Below are positions 1 through 10,209 of a stretch of 64,000 bases of DNA, one piece after another. The notes below the pieces were generated by a model. That model worked only from the letters and a program-made list of their open reading frames with translations. It searched no databases and was not told the origin of the DNA. Source of the DNA: Pictodentalium vernedei. Its lineage: Eukaryota; Mollusca; Scaphopoda; Dentaliida; Dentaliidae. The translations under genes and the position numbers were made by a program. Position 1 is the stretch's first letter; every line of letters begins with the position of its first letter. The stretch lies in NCBI GenBank assembly GCA_031216915.1, contig CM062294.1:161341455-161405454 (forward strand). The letters are read 5' to 3'.

Positions 1-91
1 TGAGATAAAAAAAATGAAATAATAAGTAAAATTGAAGGGTAATTTTTTCGAATAGCGCTGGCCGGTTTTGTTGGTTACGTTGGGTAAAGGG
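1..91. mobile_element. piggyBac-like MITE, right-hand end (truncated by window start)
   Basis: The sequence carries the family's right end: an AATAGCGCTGGCCGG stretch, then GTTACGTTGGGTAAAGGG, followed directly by TTAA at 92-95. The same end recurs at 5.69, 26.84 and 33.78 kb. A CCCTTT...AAAGGG terminus next to TTAA is the hallmark of piggyBac-type non-autonomous elements. The left half lies outside the window. Confidence 0.6.
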
Positions 92-206
92 TTAAAAAAC
101 GATTTTCAGACGGATTGAATTGAAAAAGTTCGAAAAATGGATTTCTTTTGAGCATCGACTATTTAAAACAACAATTGCTACCCTTCAGGCCTGAAAATAA
201 GCAGAC

Positions 207-417
207 TGTCATCTGAAGAATGAGGTCCCCGGAGGATGAATTTGGTGATGCTAACCTGCACAACAGGGTAGCATTACTAAATTTAACCTCTGTGCACCTC
301 AATTTAAATCAAGGCCTCAGGCCTAGAAAGGGGTACCCAGAGGATAAATTGGTCGACTGTATTGGAAATCATCAGCAAATTCCCCCTCTGGGGACCTCAT
401 TCTGCAGATGGCAGATT
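207..417. repeat. Inverted repeat, about 45-bp arms
   Basis: The arm at 207-250 (centred on AATGAGGTCCCCGGAGG) is matched in reverse complement by 370-417 (CCTCTGGGGACCTCATT) with few mismatches. The loop is about 120 bp. No coding potential is recognised; an open frame across it (220-558) looks fortuitous. Probably a small foldback element. Confidence 0.55.
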
Positions 418-1344
418 GCTTATATGCAGGCTTGCTACTCTTTAATATGGCGGTTGGTAGATGATGTTCTATTCGTGACAGTGATCGTTTCAGTAATCCA
501 CTTGTGTACAGATCAGTGCATGACGTCAGTTTACTGTAGATTCAGTATGAATATTTGAAAATTGCTGTAGCATTAAACTTGTTAAAGGACTCTTGCAAAC
601 TTTCTTGCAATCCATTTTCGTTTGTATGAAACAATAGATTCATGTTCAAGTGGGATGTAATGCTAATGGCAAGCTGGTACTCGAAACACGCGGAGAGATG
701 ACGAAGTGTTGTCCCAACACGTAAATGTCCTCAGAAACACAGCTTGTTTTTTCATGTTTATGGAAGCACCAAACGGAACTGATCTAAGAGGTTTTTACAT
801 TTTACTTTTAATTAATGAATATTTATATTCGTTGCTTTCGGGTATTATTTAGTCTTAATTTCGATTATTTATCTAAGAAAAAATACGCCAACGTTTGTTC
901 CACGGCGCATCGAGGGTGCGGCCAATTCGGTCATGTTTGGCGGGGCTGATTGAGCTCTGTCGAAGAGGTCTGAATTTTTTTTTTATTCCTGACTGCAGTG
1001 TGGGAGTGAATTGCTGCTGTTTGATTTGGAGTTTGGACCTGGGTGTAGAGTGGGTTAAGTCGGTGATAACAAGCCCACAACAATCCCACAATAGGTCCAC
1101 TTAGCGAAGAATATTAAAAATAAAAAAAAATGGATGGAAGACAGTCTTGGTGACGACTAGCAACTTTTATTAACGTCGTTTTACACCTTTCAGTTTATGT
1201 ATACAGTGTTCATTTTCATATTAACAGTTGCGTATTTTATTATTGTGCATAACATATATTATGTCTCTTTATTATAATAGATAAATATCTGAAAATAAGG
1301 ATAAGTAAATAATAGGTTATTTTATTTTCGCTATCCTTTCCGCT
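418..1344. other. Intergenic/intronic, no gene seen
   Basis: Only short fortuitous open frames are present, including a pair of antisense frames at 873-1104. No splice-bounded exon, repeat family or RNA gene was recognised. Confidence 0.5.
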
Positions 1345-1356
1345 ATCCACCAGTCC

Positions 1357-1714
1357 GGGGGAGTGCGGTGGCTCAGTAGGAAGAGGTGCAGGCTGCAAGC
1401 CGAGAGGTCCTCGGTTCGAATCCCACCTGCGGCAACCGCGTTGTGTCCTTGGGCAAGACACTTCATCTCCGTTGCCCGCGTGGGGGCACGGTGACGTTGT
1501 GTACTAAGGCGTACTGCACGTCGATGGTGCACTTGTCTTCAACCAATGCTAACCCTGTGTGTGTGGAGTTAGTATGAGGAGCTGACAGTTGCTCGCCGTT
1601 GCTCGGTGGTTCTCTCCGGATACTTCGGCTTCCTCCACCCGTAAAACTGTCGCGGTCATGATTAGCCATTGTGAATAAATATGTGACCTTAAACACCAAT
1701 ATATAAATAAATAA
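1357..1714 (+). mobile_element. tRNA-derived SINE, full length with target-site duplication
   Basis: A tRNA-like head has an A box (GTGGCTCAGTAGG) and a B box (GGTTCGAATCC). A conserved body follows (TTGTGTCCTTGGGCAAGACA, then the CACGTCGATGGTGCAC region) and a tail ending ATAAATAAATAA. The 12-bp duplication ATCCACCAGTCC flanks it at 1345-1356 and 1715-1726. Pol III transcription from the internal A/B boxes is expected. The head matches the minus-strand copy at 37111-37468. Confidence 0.9.
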
Positions 1715-1726
1715 ATCCACCAGTCC

Positions 1727-2384
1727 AGTAATGTAACAGCACAAAACAATGAATTGGAGGGCAAAATAATTTTTCCACTTCACTTTTGTTTGTGCTGGGT
1801 TAAGAATGTGAACCCTTAAATGTGACGATTCAGACCCTTCCCCCGCACCTCCGAGAGACTAGATAATTGTTCACTCCACTTGGAGTAACAGAATTCTTAT
1901 TAAGTCGTTGCAGAAGAAACTATAACCATAACAAAATAATAGTAGCGCGAAAGTACACAAACCAGGCATTTCGATCGTGAGGGATAAATGAGGTTAACAT
2001 TTTTTTTAGAAAATTGTGTGGTGTTGTGGAGAGGCCGAAGTGCGGTAACTCGTATACCCATGTGTCCCTTCGCTGTGTCAACCGAACTGATGGACGTCAC
2101 AAGTGGAGACTACTTTTCAGATTGTGACACACCGTGTGCTCGACTGAATGTCCAACCGTTCAAGAAAATGTGTCGTCAGTTCGTAATGGATGCATTTGAT
2201 GTTCATCAACTTTAGGGCCTAAATGTTCTTTTTCTGTTTCAATAAAGGATATAAATGTGCTCAACGTGCCCTGTTAATGTATTTTAAAACCTCACAAGAA
2301 TACCAAGGTTATTTCTTTACATTCTGCATAATAGTTCACACCACATTCACTCTGACTGCAGAGATGCAGCACAGATGCCGTGTA
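1727..2384. other. No gene seen
   Basis: Unique-looking AT-rich sequence with only short fortuitous frames on both strands. Confidence 0.45.
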
Positions 2385-2560
2385 TTCACACCTGGGCAGT
2401 GATGTGATCCCCACACATACGTTTAACAGTCAGCAAATGTTTAATTAATGAAGCACCGGGTTGTACGCGGTGCTTCATTAATGATTTGTTTGATGATTAT
2501 TCCTATAATTAGTGTTTGGAATCTAATAGTATTGCGTTTTAAGAAATATTACCTGAATAT
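2385..2560. mobile_element. Palindrome-centred MITE (GAAGCACCGGGTTG family), partial copy
   Basis: The centre is a near-perfect palindrome in which ATTAATGAAGCACCG meets CGGTGCTTCATTAAT at 2441-2486. It is followed by TGATGATTATT and GTTTGGAATCTAATA. The same centre and flanks recur at 60441-60674 and, inverted, at 32190-32434. The outer terminal repeats seen in those copies are degraded here, but GGGCAGTGATGT survives on the left. Confidence 0.7.
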
Positions 2561-2599
2561 CTTGAGATATGATTCCCAGAAAGCCAGATTTGGTGAAAA

Positions 2600-3123
2600 T
2601 CCATGGTACCTCTTCCTTACCTGCCAGATGAGAGTGAGCAGTTGCATTGCCCAGAAAGTACAGCAGCTGCACGGTACAATTTATATCACCCATCTAAATG
2701 TTAAAAAAGACAATGACAGACATAAGGTACATGTATGGAAGATGCAGAAAGAATCTACTCTTCATGCGTGTTGTATGTCAGTCTATTGGCAAGGAACCAC
2801 CATATGATGATATTTGGTGTCACACTGGATTGTATAAATTGGTTATTTCAGGTTAATTCTTTGGACCCAGGGTGCGCTTTCCCTGTCCAGGAACATAATA
2901 CGTCATAATTTCACCAAATAGATTGGCTGCTGAATGAATATGTGAGGAAATTTTTAGCGTTCACCCCGAAAGCTGCACGTTGAAAACACTGAATGCTCAA
3001 CCTTCGAATAATGTAAATATAATCTTCCAACTGCGGTCTTTGAATAGACATAGAAAATTCCATCAGGGTCAAGAAAGTTAAGAAATCCTTGACGGCTTCA
3101 GATGTTACCATGACTCTGCTTAC
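2600..3123. other. No gene seen
   Basis: Nothing recognised on either strand apart from the candidate exon just to the right. Confidence 0.4.
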
Positions 3124-3225
3124 ATAGGTCCTGTTGAGGGCTCACCGTTGAAGTTTCAACGTATACCGTCATCACTGTTATTTTCTGTAATATATTGTTG
3201 ACTGATGTAGCAAGTACATGAACAC
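3124..3225 (-). CDS. Candidate internal exon, Ser/Thr-rich, phase 1-1
   Basis: Read on the minus strand, a pyrimidine-rich acceptor (GTTTTTTCACAG) opens a 102-nt frame that closes at a possible donor T|GTAAGC. Both boundaries are phase 1 and the length is a multiple of three, as in the other minus-strand exons of this window. The 34 residues include LATSVNN and YVETSTVSPQ. It lies downstream of the membrane exon at 7.4-7.7 kb, so it would belong to a neighbouring or alternatively spliced transcript. A second donor-like site inside it (ACG|GTGAGC) would be phase 0. There is no homology evidence; this rests on splice signals alone. Confidence 0.25.
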
Positions 3226-5307
3226 CTGTGAAAAAACTAGTGAGGATTAACTGAAAATGATATGTTATATCACCAGATGGATACCATTCCAATGGAAGAG
3301 AGCAGTAAACAAACTTTCTTCTTTCGTTTTGAACATGAAACGAAATATACTAGGGGAAAAAGAAACGCAAGTTTTTTTCTGTGGTAAATATTTCAAATGT
3401 GTTATGGATCATTATTTAATTGTTTGAATTTTGATGTTATTTCTTCATTACTGATTAAATTTTGACGACTTGTGTTGTCTTAACACAGGTGGCGTTTACA
3501 TGGATAACGTTCAAATGTGGGTACCCTACGCCATTTCCTCAGCAAAATAAATAGCGGTGGTGCCCACCCCGGGCTTCTGTCACTGCTCTAACTCTCATTA
3601 CAATTGACTCCATCACGTTGTTTATGGCCCTCGTGGGATGTTATTCCACTCCTAAAGAAGGGTCTGCGTGAATGGTGGCCATAACTTGAGGAACGCCAAC
3701 ACTAAAGTCCAGTGTCACTTTCAGAATCCAAGTTATTTCATTTAGAGCAGGCTTACTTGGTGTTAAAAAACAGTGAAAAATACTTAGTTTCAAATATTAA
3801 TCTTTATTTTGCACATAATAAAAGATATGCCGGAAAAGAAGTAAAATACTTAATACAAAAGAAGGTTTTGCAAACATAAAATGGTTATGAACAAAAATTT
3901 GCACAATCATTTTTGGGGTTATGCACATTTTCATTTTTTCAACCCCGTAAAAAGGAAATTCACCATGGGTCTTATTGCATAGTTTTATGAAAAAAAGAAG
4001 AAAAGCTCCATTTGAGCTTTATAACTTTTTGACCCCTTCTAGGATGAAGTCTATTCGAATGACGGTTTTCTGTTCTAAAATAAGTTTTGAAGGATTTCGT
4101 GTGATTTATATTCAAAATTGTGTTAACACTTGAACCAGAACAACATCGGTATGCACACCAGTATGTTCAGAACAATGGAATTGGAATTTGGTACTTGGGG
4201 AGTATTTTTTATTAGGGCTAACAAAACGGTCCAATTTACTTTCATAGTTATGTTAAACCTCCATTCATCAATCCCTGTTCAACGTCAGGCTGCACTTCTA
4301 CATTTGCAGATATCGAGATAAAATTTGTCACCAGAGGTAATTTTACCAGAAAAGGGATATGAGATGAGTCCCAATTGCATTTGATGTTTCTATAAGGGTA
4401 AAACCGTCAACCACTGCAACTCCGGAAGCTTGGAGAGCTATTTAAACAGTTGAAAACCCCGTGGGGACCTCGGCTAGTTGTAAATAGGTGTGAGTGTAGC
4501 AACAGTTTTGGTCGCATTGTTTGGGAACCTCAACAACAATTTTTCTAGGAAATCGACTTTTAATTTGAATTTAGCTGAAATTAGATTGTGGCCAATTGAT
4601 AGACAGCCTTCATGTTTAGCGTTCGTTTTCTCTCCCCTTTGCTGCTGTATGGCTATTGCCAAGGAGACCTCCATCAGAGGTACAAGAGAACACAAACCAG
4701 CTCGCAGTGATCCCCCCCCCCCCCATACAAACATTCTCCTTCAGTTTCTCTGTCTCTGGCAGTTTCCACCAGTTGCAGCGCAGATGCGCTAGTAAAGTCC
4801 ATTACTGACGAATCTTCCTGACTAATGAAGTAACTCTGATCTTTGTCACAAGTGCCTCTTTGACAGTGTTTGGAAGAAAAGAATCAAATGACCTATCACC
4901 ACCCCGTCATACACAAACTAGGCACATTTTACGCGGAAGAGTTTCTAAGCGGTAGACTACTATTCCCATAATTCTGTCAAGGGGCTAAAATGTTTTGTAC
5001 ACCAGGGGAAGCATGTGGATCTAATAGAATCACCCCGTCTAGTCTTCTATGAGTTTCTACGAAGGATAACTCGCATATCAAACGGTTGCATGTGCAAATT
5101 TAATAGCCTCTATAATTATTGATTATTTATAGAGGTTATTGAATTAATTAATTGGACAGCGGAGAAATATTCTGTCCCATCCACCTGAATTTCAAGCCAA
5201 CTACGCACTTTGGATCATTTGGTTAGACATGAACTATTCCTCAAAGAAGCCTTTACCAGAAAATAACATGTGGTCACCATCTTCTTTGATCTGGAGAAGG
5301 CATATAT
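3226..5307. other. No gene seen
   Basis: AT-rich sequence without recognised coding, RNA or transposon structure. A small hairpin at 5099-5140 (AATAGCCTCTATAA pairing with TTATAGAGGTTATT) and a C-tract at 4712-4723 are the only notable items. Confidence 0.45.
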
Positions 5308-5446
5308 AGAGGATATGGAATGAGTGTTTTTCTCATATGATATTTATGAAACGAGTCTTGGAATTTTCCATTTGGGCGAGCCCCAAACGGAAAATTCGGA
5401 CGAGTTTCATAAATATCATATGAGAAAAGCACTTATTTCATATTCT
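5308..5446. repeat. Long near-perfect inverted repeat (foldback), about 60-bp arms
   Basis: The left arm runs through TCTCATATGATATTTATGAA and CGAG. The right arm is its reverse complement (TTCATAAATATCATATGAGA) with a GGCGAGCC-like loop. The arms extend outward to ATATGGAATGAGTG and CACTTATTTCATAT. It would form a long hairpin if transcribed. It resembles in design, though not in sequence, the foldback at 60.87-61.03 kb. Confidence 0.75.
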
Positions 5447-5500
5447 GTTTATCATATGACACACATATGCACAAATTAACGACTTAGAATGACTTTTTTA

Positions 5501-5687
5501 CCCTTTACCTAACGTGCGTTGCAGACGACACTTGGAAAAAACATCATCATATAACTAAAGATTTTAATTTTTTTGCTTCCAAAACATTGATTACGACCCC
5601 TTATTGGAACGAGCGCGTCGCAAAAAAAAAATGAAAATTTTTCATCTATAGCACTGGCCGGTTTTGGTCGTTATGTTAGGTGAAGGG
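5501..5687. mobile_element. piggyBac-like MITE copy
   Basis: It begins CCCTTTACCTAAC next to a degraded TTAA (TTTA) and ends GTTAGGTGAAGGG followed by an intact TTAA at 5688-5691. Internal landmarks shared with other copies are GCAGACGACACTTG, CCTTATTGGAACGAGC and GCACTGGCCGGTTTTGG. It is non-coding and needs a transposase supplied elsewhere. Confidence 0.75.
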
Positions 5688-6049
5688 TTAATGCAATATA
5701 ACCCAACCTAAATAGGACAGATAACGTAAATTCTCCCTACTCAAATTATGCAAATGTGACCCAGTTGTATTTGGTTCAGCCAATCAAACTGTCCGTATTT
5801 GAAATTGACCAATGAAATCTTTCAACACCAATTATGCAAATTATGAAAATATGGCCCAGTTGTATTTTGTTCAGCCAATCAAATTGTCTACTTTTGAAAT
5901 TTACCAATGAAATCGACGGAAGGCTTTATTTATCACTGATTAATATGAAAGCAAAATATCAAATGTTTTAAAGTGAACAAAACGGACGAGTCATATGATA
6001 AATATATATACAACGTAGAAATATGGGATTTTAAAAACAATATTTTAAA

Positions 6050-6660
6050 CATGGGTTCGAGAGAGTGTATGTCGCTTTTTAAAGAATGTTTTTAAAGGAT
6101 CGTCAATTTCAAGTTCGTGTTGGGCCTGCATTATCTGAACCACACAAGCAGGTGTTGGGTTTACCTCAGTGTATTATTCTATCTGTTACCCAGTTTTCTG
6201 TGAAACGCAATGGCAACATTGACGCAAAAGAGAACATAGTAGAATCTTCATGGAATGTCGATAACTTTTTGATTTGCTATAGAAGTAAAAACATCCATCG
6301 AGAATGCCATTGAGCACAGACTTCAGTTGTTTTTAAACAATATTCAGAAATGGGCTACATAAAAAGGGTTTCAGTTTTCGAAGACCAAAATGAAGTGTGT
6401 CCATTTCTGCAAGCTTTTAACCCGATCTCTTCAAGTCTCAAAACAGGTTAATGTATAAAGTATCACTGCACTACTAGTATCATCACTCATTACTGCCCAT
6501 GGTATTCTTATATTTGCCATTGTGTTGTATTAATTTCCTACTTTTAACCAATCATTTTATTTTATTGACATTGGCATGTTTTACTTTGTACCAATTTCTC
6601 CTCGCGATATAGCATTAGCAGCTGGTGTGGAGCTAAGCACCAATACAACAAATAAACATC
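6050..6660 (+). pseudogene. I-like LINE fragment: reverse transcriptase plus 3' tail
   Basis: An open segment at 6086-6313 reads as a reverse-transcriptase piece. It has FLKDRQFQVRVG, then a LGLPQCIILSVTQFSV stretch corresponding to the GVPQGS..SVxLF motif, then a VDNFLICYRS stretch where the catalytic Y/F-x-DD would be (DD is altered to DN). The continuation to about 6420 (QYSEMGY, SVFEDQNE) is in shifting frames. The 3' end at about 6609-6655 (GATATAGC ... GTGTGGAGCTAAGCACCAATA) matches the tail at 59.72-59.76 kb. The segment between RT and tail is deleted. Dead copy. Confidence 0.7.
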
Positions 6661-7197
6661 CACCTCAATTCGATGGTAGAATAAAACTAGATTTTTCAAC
6701 AACTTCATTTCACCTCGTGTAGGAGCAAGGGCATGTATCCCCTATAGTCGAAGGTCCCAGGTCTTCCCTTGGTACAGAGGTAACATTAAATGCCAATTGA
6801 ATCACCCCTATGCTTCATTTAAATCTTAGGTTCCCAGATAATGAAAACATGACTTTAGAAAAAATGTCAGAATGACAGGAAATGAACAAAGTTTGAATTT
6901 AAGGCAGGAATTTGAATAAGGTTATTATTTTCCAGGAATTGTATTTCGGAGAACGGTGGAGGGGAGGGGGTCCCCACCAGTATCCACGTGGAGACGGTGC
7001 TGCTCCGGTTATTCGGCCATAGGTCTAGTAATGCGCCCTCGACTATTATCATTCGAAAACCCGAAGACTCATGTATTGCCCTTCACATAATGGTCCCCGC
7101 ACGATAAAAATTGAATCAATGTCATGAAGTGCACTCTCACAGAAGGCCACTAAGAGCAACTGAAGGTGCGCACAAGCTCTCGAGAAGATTTGCGACT

Positions 7198-7218
7198 GGA
7201 TTTATTGTTTATTTGCTC
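7198..7218 (-). promoter_or_regulatory. Candidate polyadenylation signals for the membrane-protein gene
   Basis: On the minus strand two AATAAA hexamers (CAAATAAACAATAAATCC) lie about 190-210 nt past the stop codon of the terminal exon at 7716-7406, a plausible 3'-UTR distance. Assigned by position only. Confidence 0.35.
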
Positions 7219-7405
7219 CCTTCTGTATCCTTTCTCCGGAACATTCAGCATGTGCATGCAGGGAGAGGGTGCGCTTCTGTTGTACACCCCTAAACGCCCA
7301 TGGTTATGTACAAATCATATTGTATCATGAAAACGAAAAATGTTTTGTCTTATTTTTACAGTAAATTGCATTCACCAAATCAAGATTCGCCAAAGCTGAA
7401 CATAA

Positions 7406-7716
7406 TCACTTTGTCTCTCCAGTTCGGAGCATGTTCCACATCGCTCTAAAATCTGTTAAAACAACAAATCCATAGCAAACAAAACATACCAATATGAAGA
7501 CTCCCCCTGTGACGTTTGTTGATAAGCTATTGTCATATGCGGTCACAAACTTTCTTTCATACCGTTTGGTAGCATTGAAACCAATACGCTTGATTCGCGT
7601 AGTGCTGTTCCCATAACCGACATTACGTCGTGACAATTTGTTTCGACAGTTAACGGGACATGCCGGAATCGCAGGAGTGATGGGTCTGTATCTTGACGTA
7701 TTTGGAACACCAAAAC
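7406..7716 (-). CDS. Terminal exon of a type I membrane protein (transmembrane helix, short tail, stop)
   Basis: A CATATTTTCAG acceptor opens a phase-1 frame of about 102 residues ending in a stop. It starts in a Pro-rich, two-cysteine stretch (ITPAIPACPVNC) followed by a basic region (RNKLSRR, RIKRIGFNATKRYERK). Next come an acidic/Ser turn (TAYDNSLSTNVTGG), one hydrophobic helix (VFILVCFVCYGFVVL), and TDF plus a short cytoplasmic tail (RAMWNMLRTGETK). The layout resembles C-terminal exons of a family of membrane proteins I associate with molluscs: a basic stretch, an SAxD-like turn, a TM helix, then a D-L tail. Phase 1 entry matches the exons at 30.0, 34-35 and 59.8 kb, so I infer one gene. 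No signalling motif is visible. Confidence 0.65.
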
Positions 7717-7874
7717 CTGAAAATATGCACACGCAGAATGAAGAAATCATTATTTAATAAAAGTGTACTTAATACAGTCTAAGAAAAGTTTTGTCAGTTA
7801 ATTACTTAGTTTTAGACCTCCACTTCCAGAATCAACAATGGAACTCTCAACAAGATCGCTCAAATACAATGTAC

Positions 7875-8105
7875 TGTCAGACGCAACGTTCATCTCAAAT
7901 GAGAAAAGGAGTGCAATATTTCTGGGAGGTTGTGAATATATGAAGGGCATTGGTGTTAGGCGGTGAGTGGGGGTAGTTCCAGATTATTTAGTAAAGAATT
8001 AATTAGATACCTCTTGTCTCACGGCTTGATGTAACTGAATCCTCAATTTATCGCCATCTTTCTTCAGTTGAAGCTGTTCACTGGAATTATTTATTCGTTT
8101 TCAAT
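7875..8105. repeat. Dispersed duplication, copy 1
   Basis: It shares CAGACGCAACGTTCAT, CAATATTTCTGGG, TTAATTAGATACCTCTT, GATGTAACTGAATCCTC and TTATTTATTCGTTTTC, in order, with 8608-8830. Copy 1 has an extra stretch near 7945-7985. The origin is unknown; it is likely a local segmental duplication within the intron or 5' flank of the exon at 7.4-7.7 kb. Confidence 0.7.
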
Positions 8106-8607
8106 TAACAGCCTGTTAAGCGTTTTTTGCTCAATGGGATTCGTGTTACACATACGCAAATTGATGACTGATAAGGAATTTTGTATAAAGCTCAACTGGA
8201 CCAAAGTCTTGCCTGAGGAATTTTTTCCCGTCATAAATGGAGCACAGTATATAGTGAGAGACACGTAACCCCGATTGAAGACAAGATTGACCCTCAGTTG
8301 CTGAGAAGATGTAAATGTTGACCGAAAACGTACTCTCCCCTTATCTCCGAGTCCATTTTTAGATTGAAAATAATAGCTTCAGCGAAGCCAGACATTTGAC
8401 CCATTACTATAGTATTCTTTGTCAGTACCCAGGTGGAAAGTCTCACAAACCAAGACACTGTCGGCAATTACCATAAGCGTGGGTTTCAAGATTTATGATA
8501 TTTCACGATTCACCAGTCCAAACATATTATTTCTAAACACGGGAAATTTAGGGGTTACGGAGTCTCTAACCACACATCACAGACAATTACTCAAATCCTT
8601 TTTGTGA

Positions 8608-8830
8608 GCAGACGCAACGTTCATGTCAAATGAGAAACGGAGAGCAATATTTCTGGGGGATTTTAAAATATTCAGTAAAGGATTAATTAGATACCTCTTC
8701 AACCACTTTGTCTCACGGGCTGATGTAACTGAATCCTCGATTTTTCGAAGTCGTTCTTCGGTAGAAGATGTTCACTTGAATTAATTATTTATTCGTTTTC
8801 ATCATAAACTATTACTCAAATGCCTTTTTG
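8608..8830. repeat. Dispersed duplication, copy 2
   Basis: Direct-orientation partner of 7875-8105, about 700 bp away, with the same ordered landmarks and moderate divergence. Confidence 0.7.
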
Positions 8831-8973
8831 TCGGCAGTTATAATCTGTCACCTTTTGTTTATACTACCAATTCTGCACTGATTCTTGGGTACTAGTTTGA
8901 ACATGCTGGCGTCAAATAGGGTTGTGCATTTTTATTTCCACGCAGTAAACTACATGATCTGTTATTTCAATTG

Positions 8974-9020
8974 GATCTTTTTTTTTTTTTGGTGGGGGTG
9001 GGGGGTGGGGGGGGGGGGCA
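8974..9020. repeat. T-tract followed by G-rich tract
   Basis: A run of T is followed by GGTGGGGGTGGGGGGTGGGG and more G. This low-complexity tract has strong G-quadruplex potential on the plus strand. Confidence 0.8.
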
Positions 9021-9196
9021 CATCCTCACTTCTCCGCCTTCACCTCACTGGCGTGGCATATAGCACAACTACATGCACTTACAAATAGTTCAAAATTACC
9101 ACTTAAAATGACAATTTTCAATTGCTTACTCCTTAAAAATTAGTTTCGATCCTTCACTCAGGCACGATATGACCTTGGGTGTTGGAAATGTCGTTA

Positions 9197-9226
9197 AAAT
9201 AAATAAATACATAAATAAATAAATAA

Positions 9227-9265
<39 letters not shown>

Positions 9266-9268
9266 ACA

Positions 9269-9299
<31 letters not shown>

Positions 9300-9350
9300 A
9301 AATAAATAAATAAATAAATAAATAAAAAAATAAGTAAATAAATAAATATT
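9197..9350. repeat. (AAAT)n microsatellite
   Basis: About 150 bp of near-perfect AAAT/TAAA units with occasional interruptions. The long minus-strand frames across it (YLFI repeats) are artefacts of the repeat. Confidence 0.95.
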
Positions 9351-9354
9351 TCGA

Positions 9355-10209
9355 CTTTCGCTGGATGAGCTGTTCAAGAATCTTAATAACGAGAACAAAC
9401 AAAACTGTTTACACGTTCATGCAGTGAGTCACTAGTTTTATTGGGTAAAGCGTTTCAACATCTGTACTTTAACCCTTGAATCGTCAGATTAATTATTATA
9501 ATAATAACTGCTTTTGATATGTAATTCTTTTAAAACAAGGGCTGTTTATTTTTTCTGCATTTTATTTAAATAGAAGAAAAAACCCTTCAACTTCAAGTAT
9601 TGTCAATATCACCCAGTTCTGCTCCATTTCTCTTGAGGTTTTAGCTGTCTGCTCTGGAAGAGATGTTCTCAAGTTTTTGTTTTAGGATCTACAACTGGAC
9701 ACTGACGCTAATAAGTTTCAGATTCTCTCGTTTGTCTTCCGTCCACGTGTCTTAGAGACTAGAAAAGTACCTGAAGTATATTATTTTTATCATTAGTAGT
9801 GCTATTTACTGACAAAACGTGTTTGAATGCATCCAGTGAAACCTTTCTTTGGCTACTGGACCTCCAGACAAGTGCCAAGAACTACACGTCTATGCATCTA
9901 ATTTACCAACATCACACCCTCCCCCATCCCACTCCACTCTCACAAATTGTCCCTACCTATCCTTTCTGTTCTGTGAATTATCTACATATCAGACTGAATT
10001 TGCTTGGTACCGAGCAGCTACGTGTTCCTGGGGTACTTTACAGTTCTACAACCAGGAAGGTGTTTTATGATCTGTTCGGAAGATTAATTTTTGTAAAGAA
10101 GACCAGTGCACGCAATGCTTTCTTTGTAGCACAGTACTGTTTTAACTAAAATAAATAAATACAGTTTAGAGCCACGAGTCCGCAAAATTATGCGCTCTCA
10201 GGCTTTAGG
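9355..10209. other. No gene seen
   Basis: Unrecognised sequence. An open frame at 9799-10149 shows no family signature. Confidence 0.4.

Noticed and set aside
220..558. 112-aa plus-strand ORF
   Set aside because: It overlaps an inverted repeat and shows no family signature or start context.
1357..1440. tRNA gene
   Set aside because: A and B boxes are present, but the sequence runs into a SINE body with target-site duplication; it is a SINE head, as are those at 22.6, 28.7 and 37.46 kb.
9126..9402. Long Tyr/Leu/Phe/Ile-rich reading frames
   Set aside because: Translation of the AAAT microsatellite; no gene evidence.
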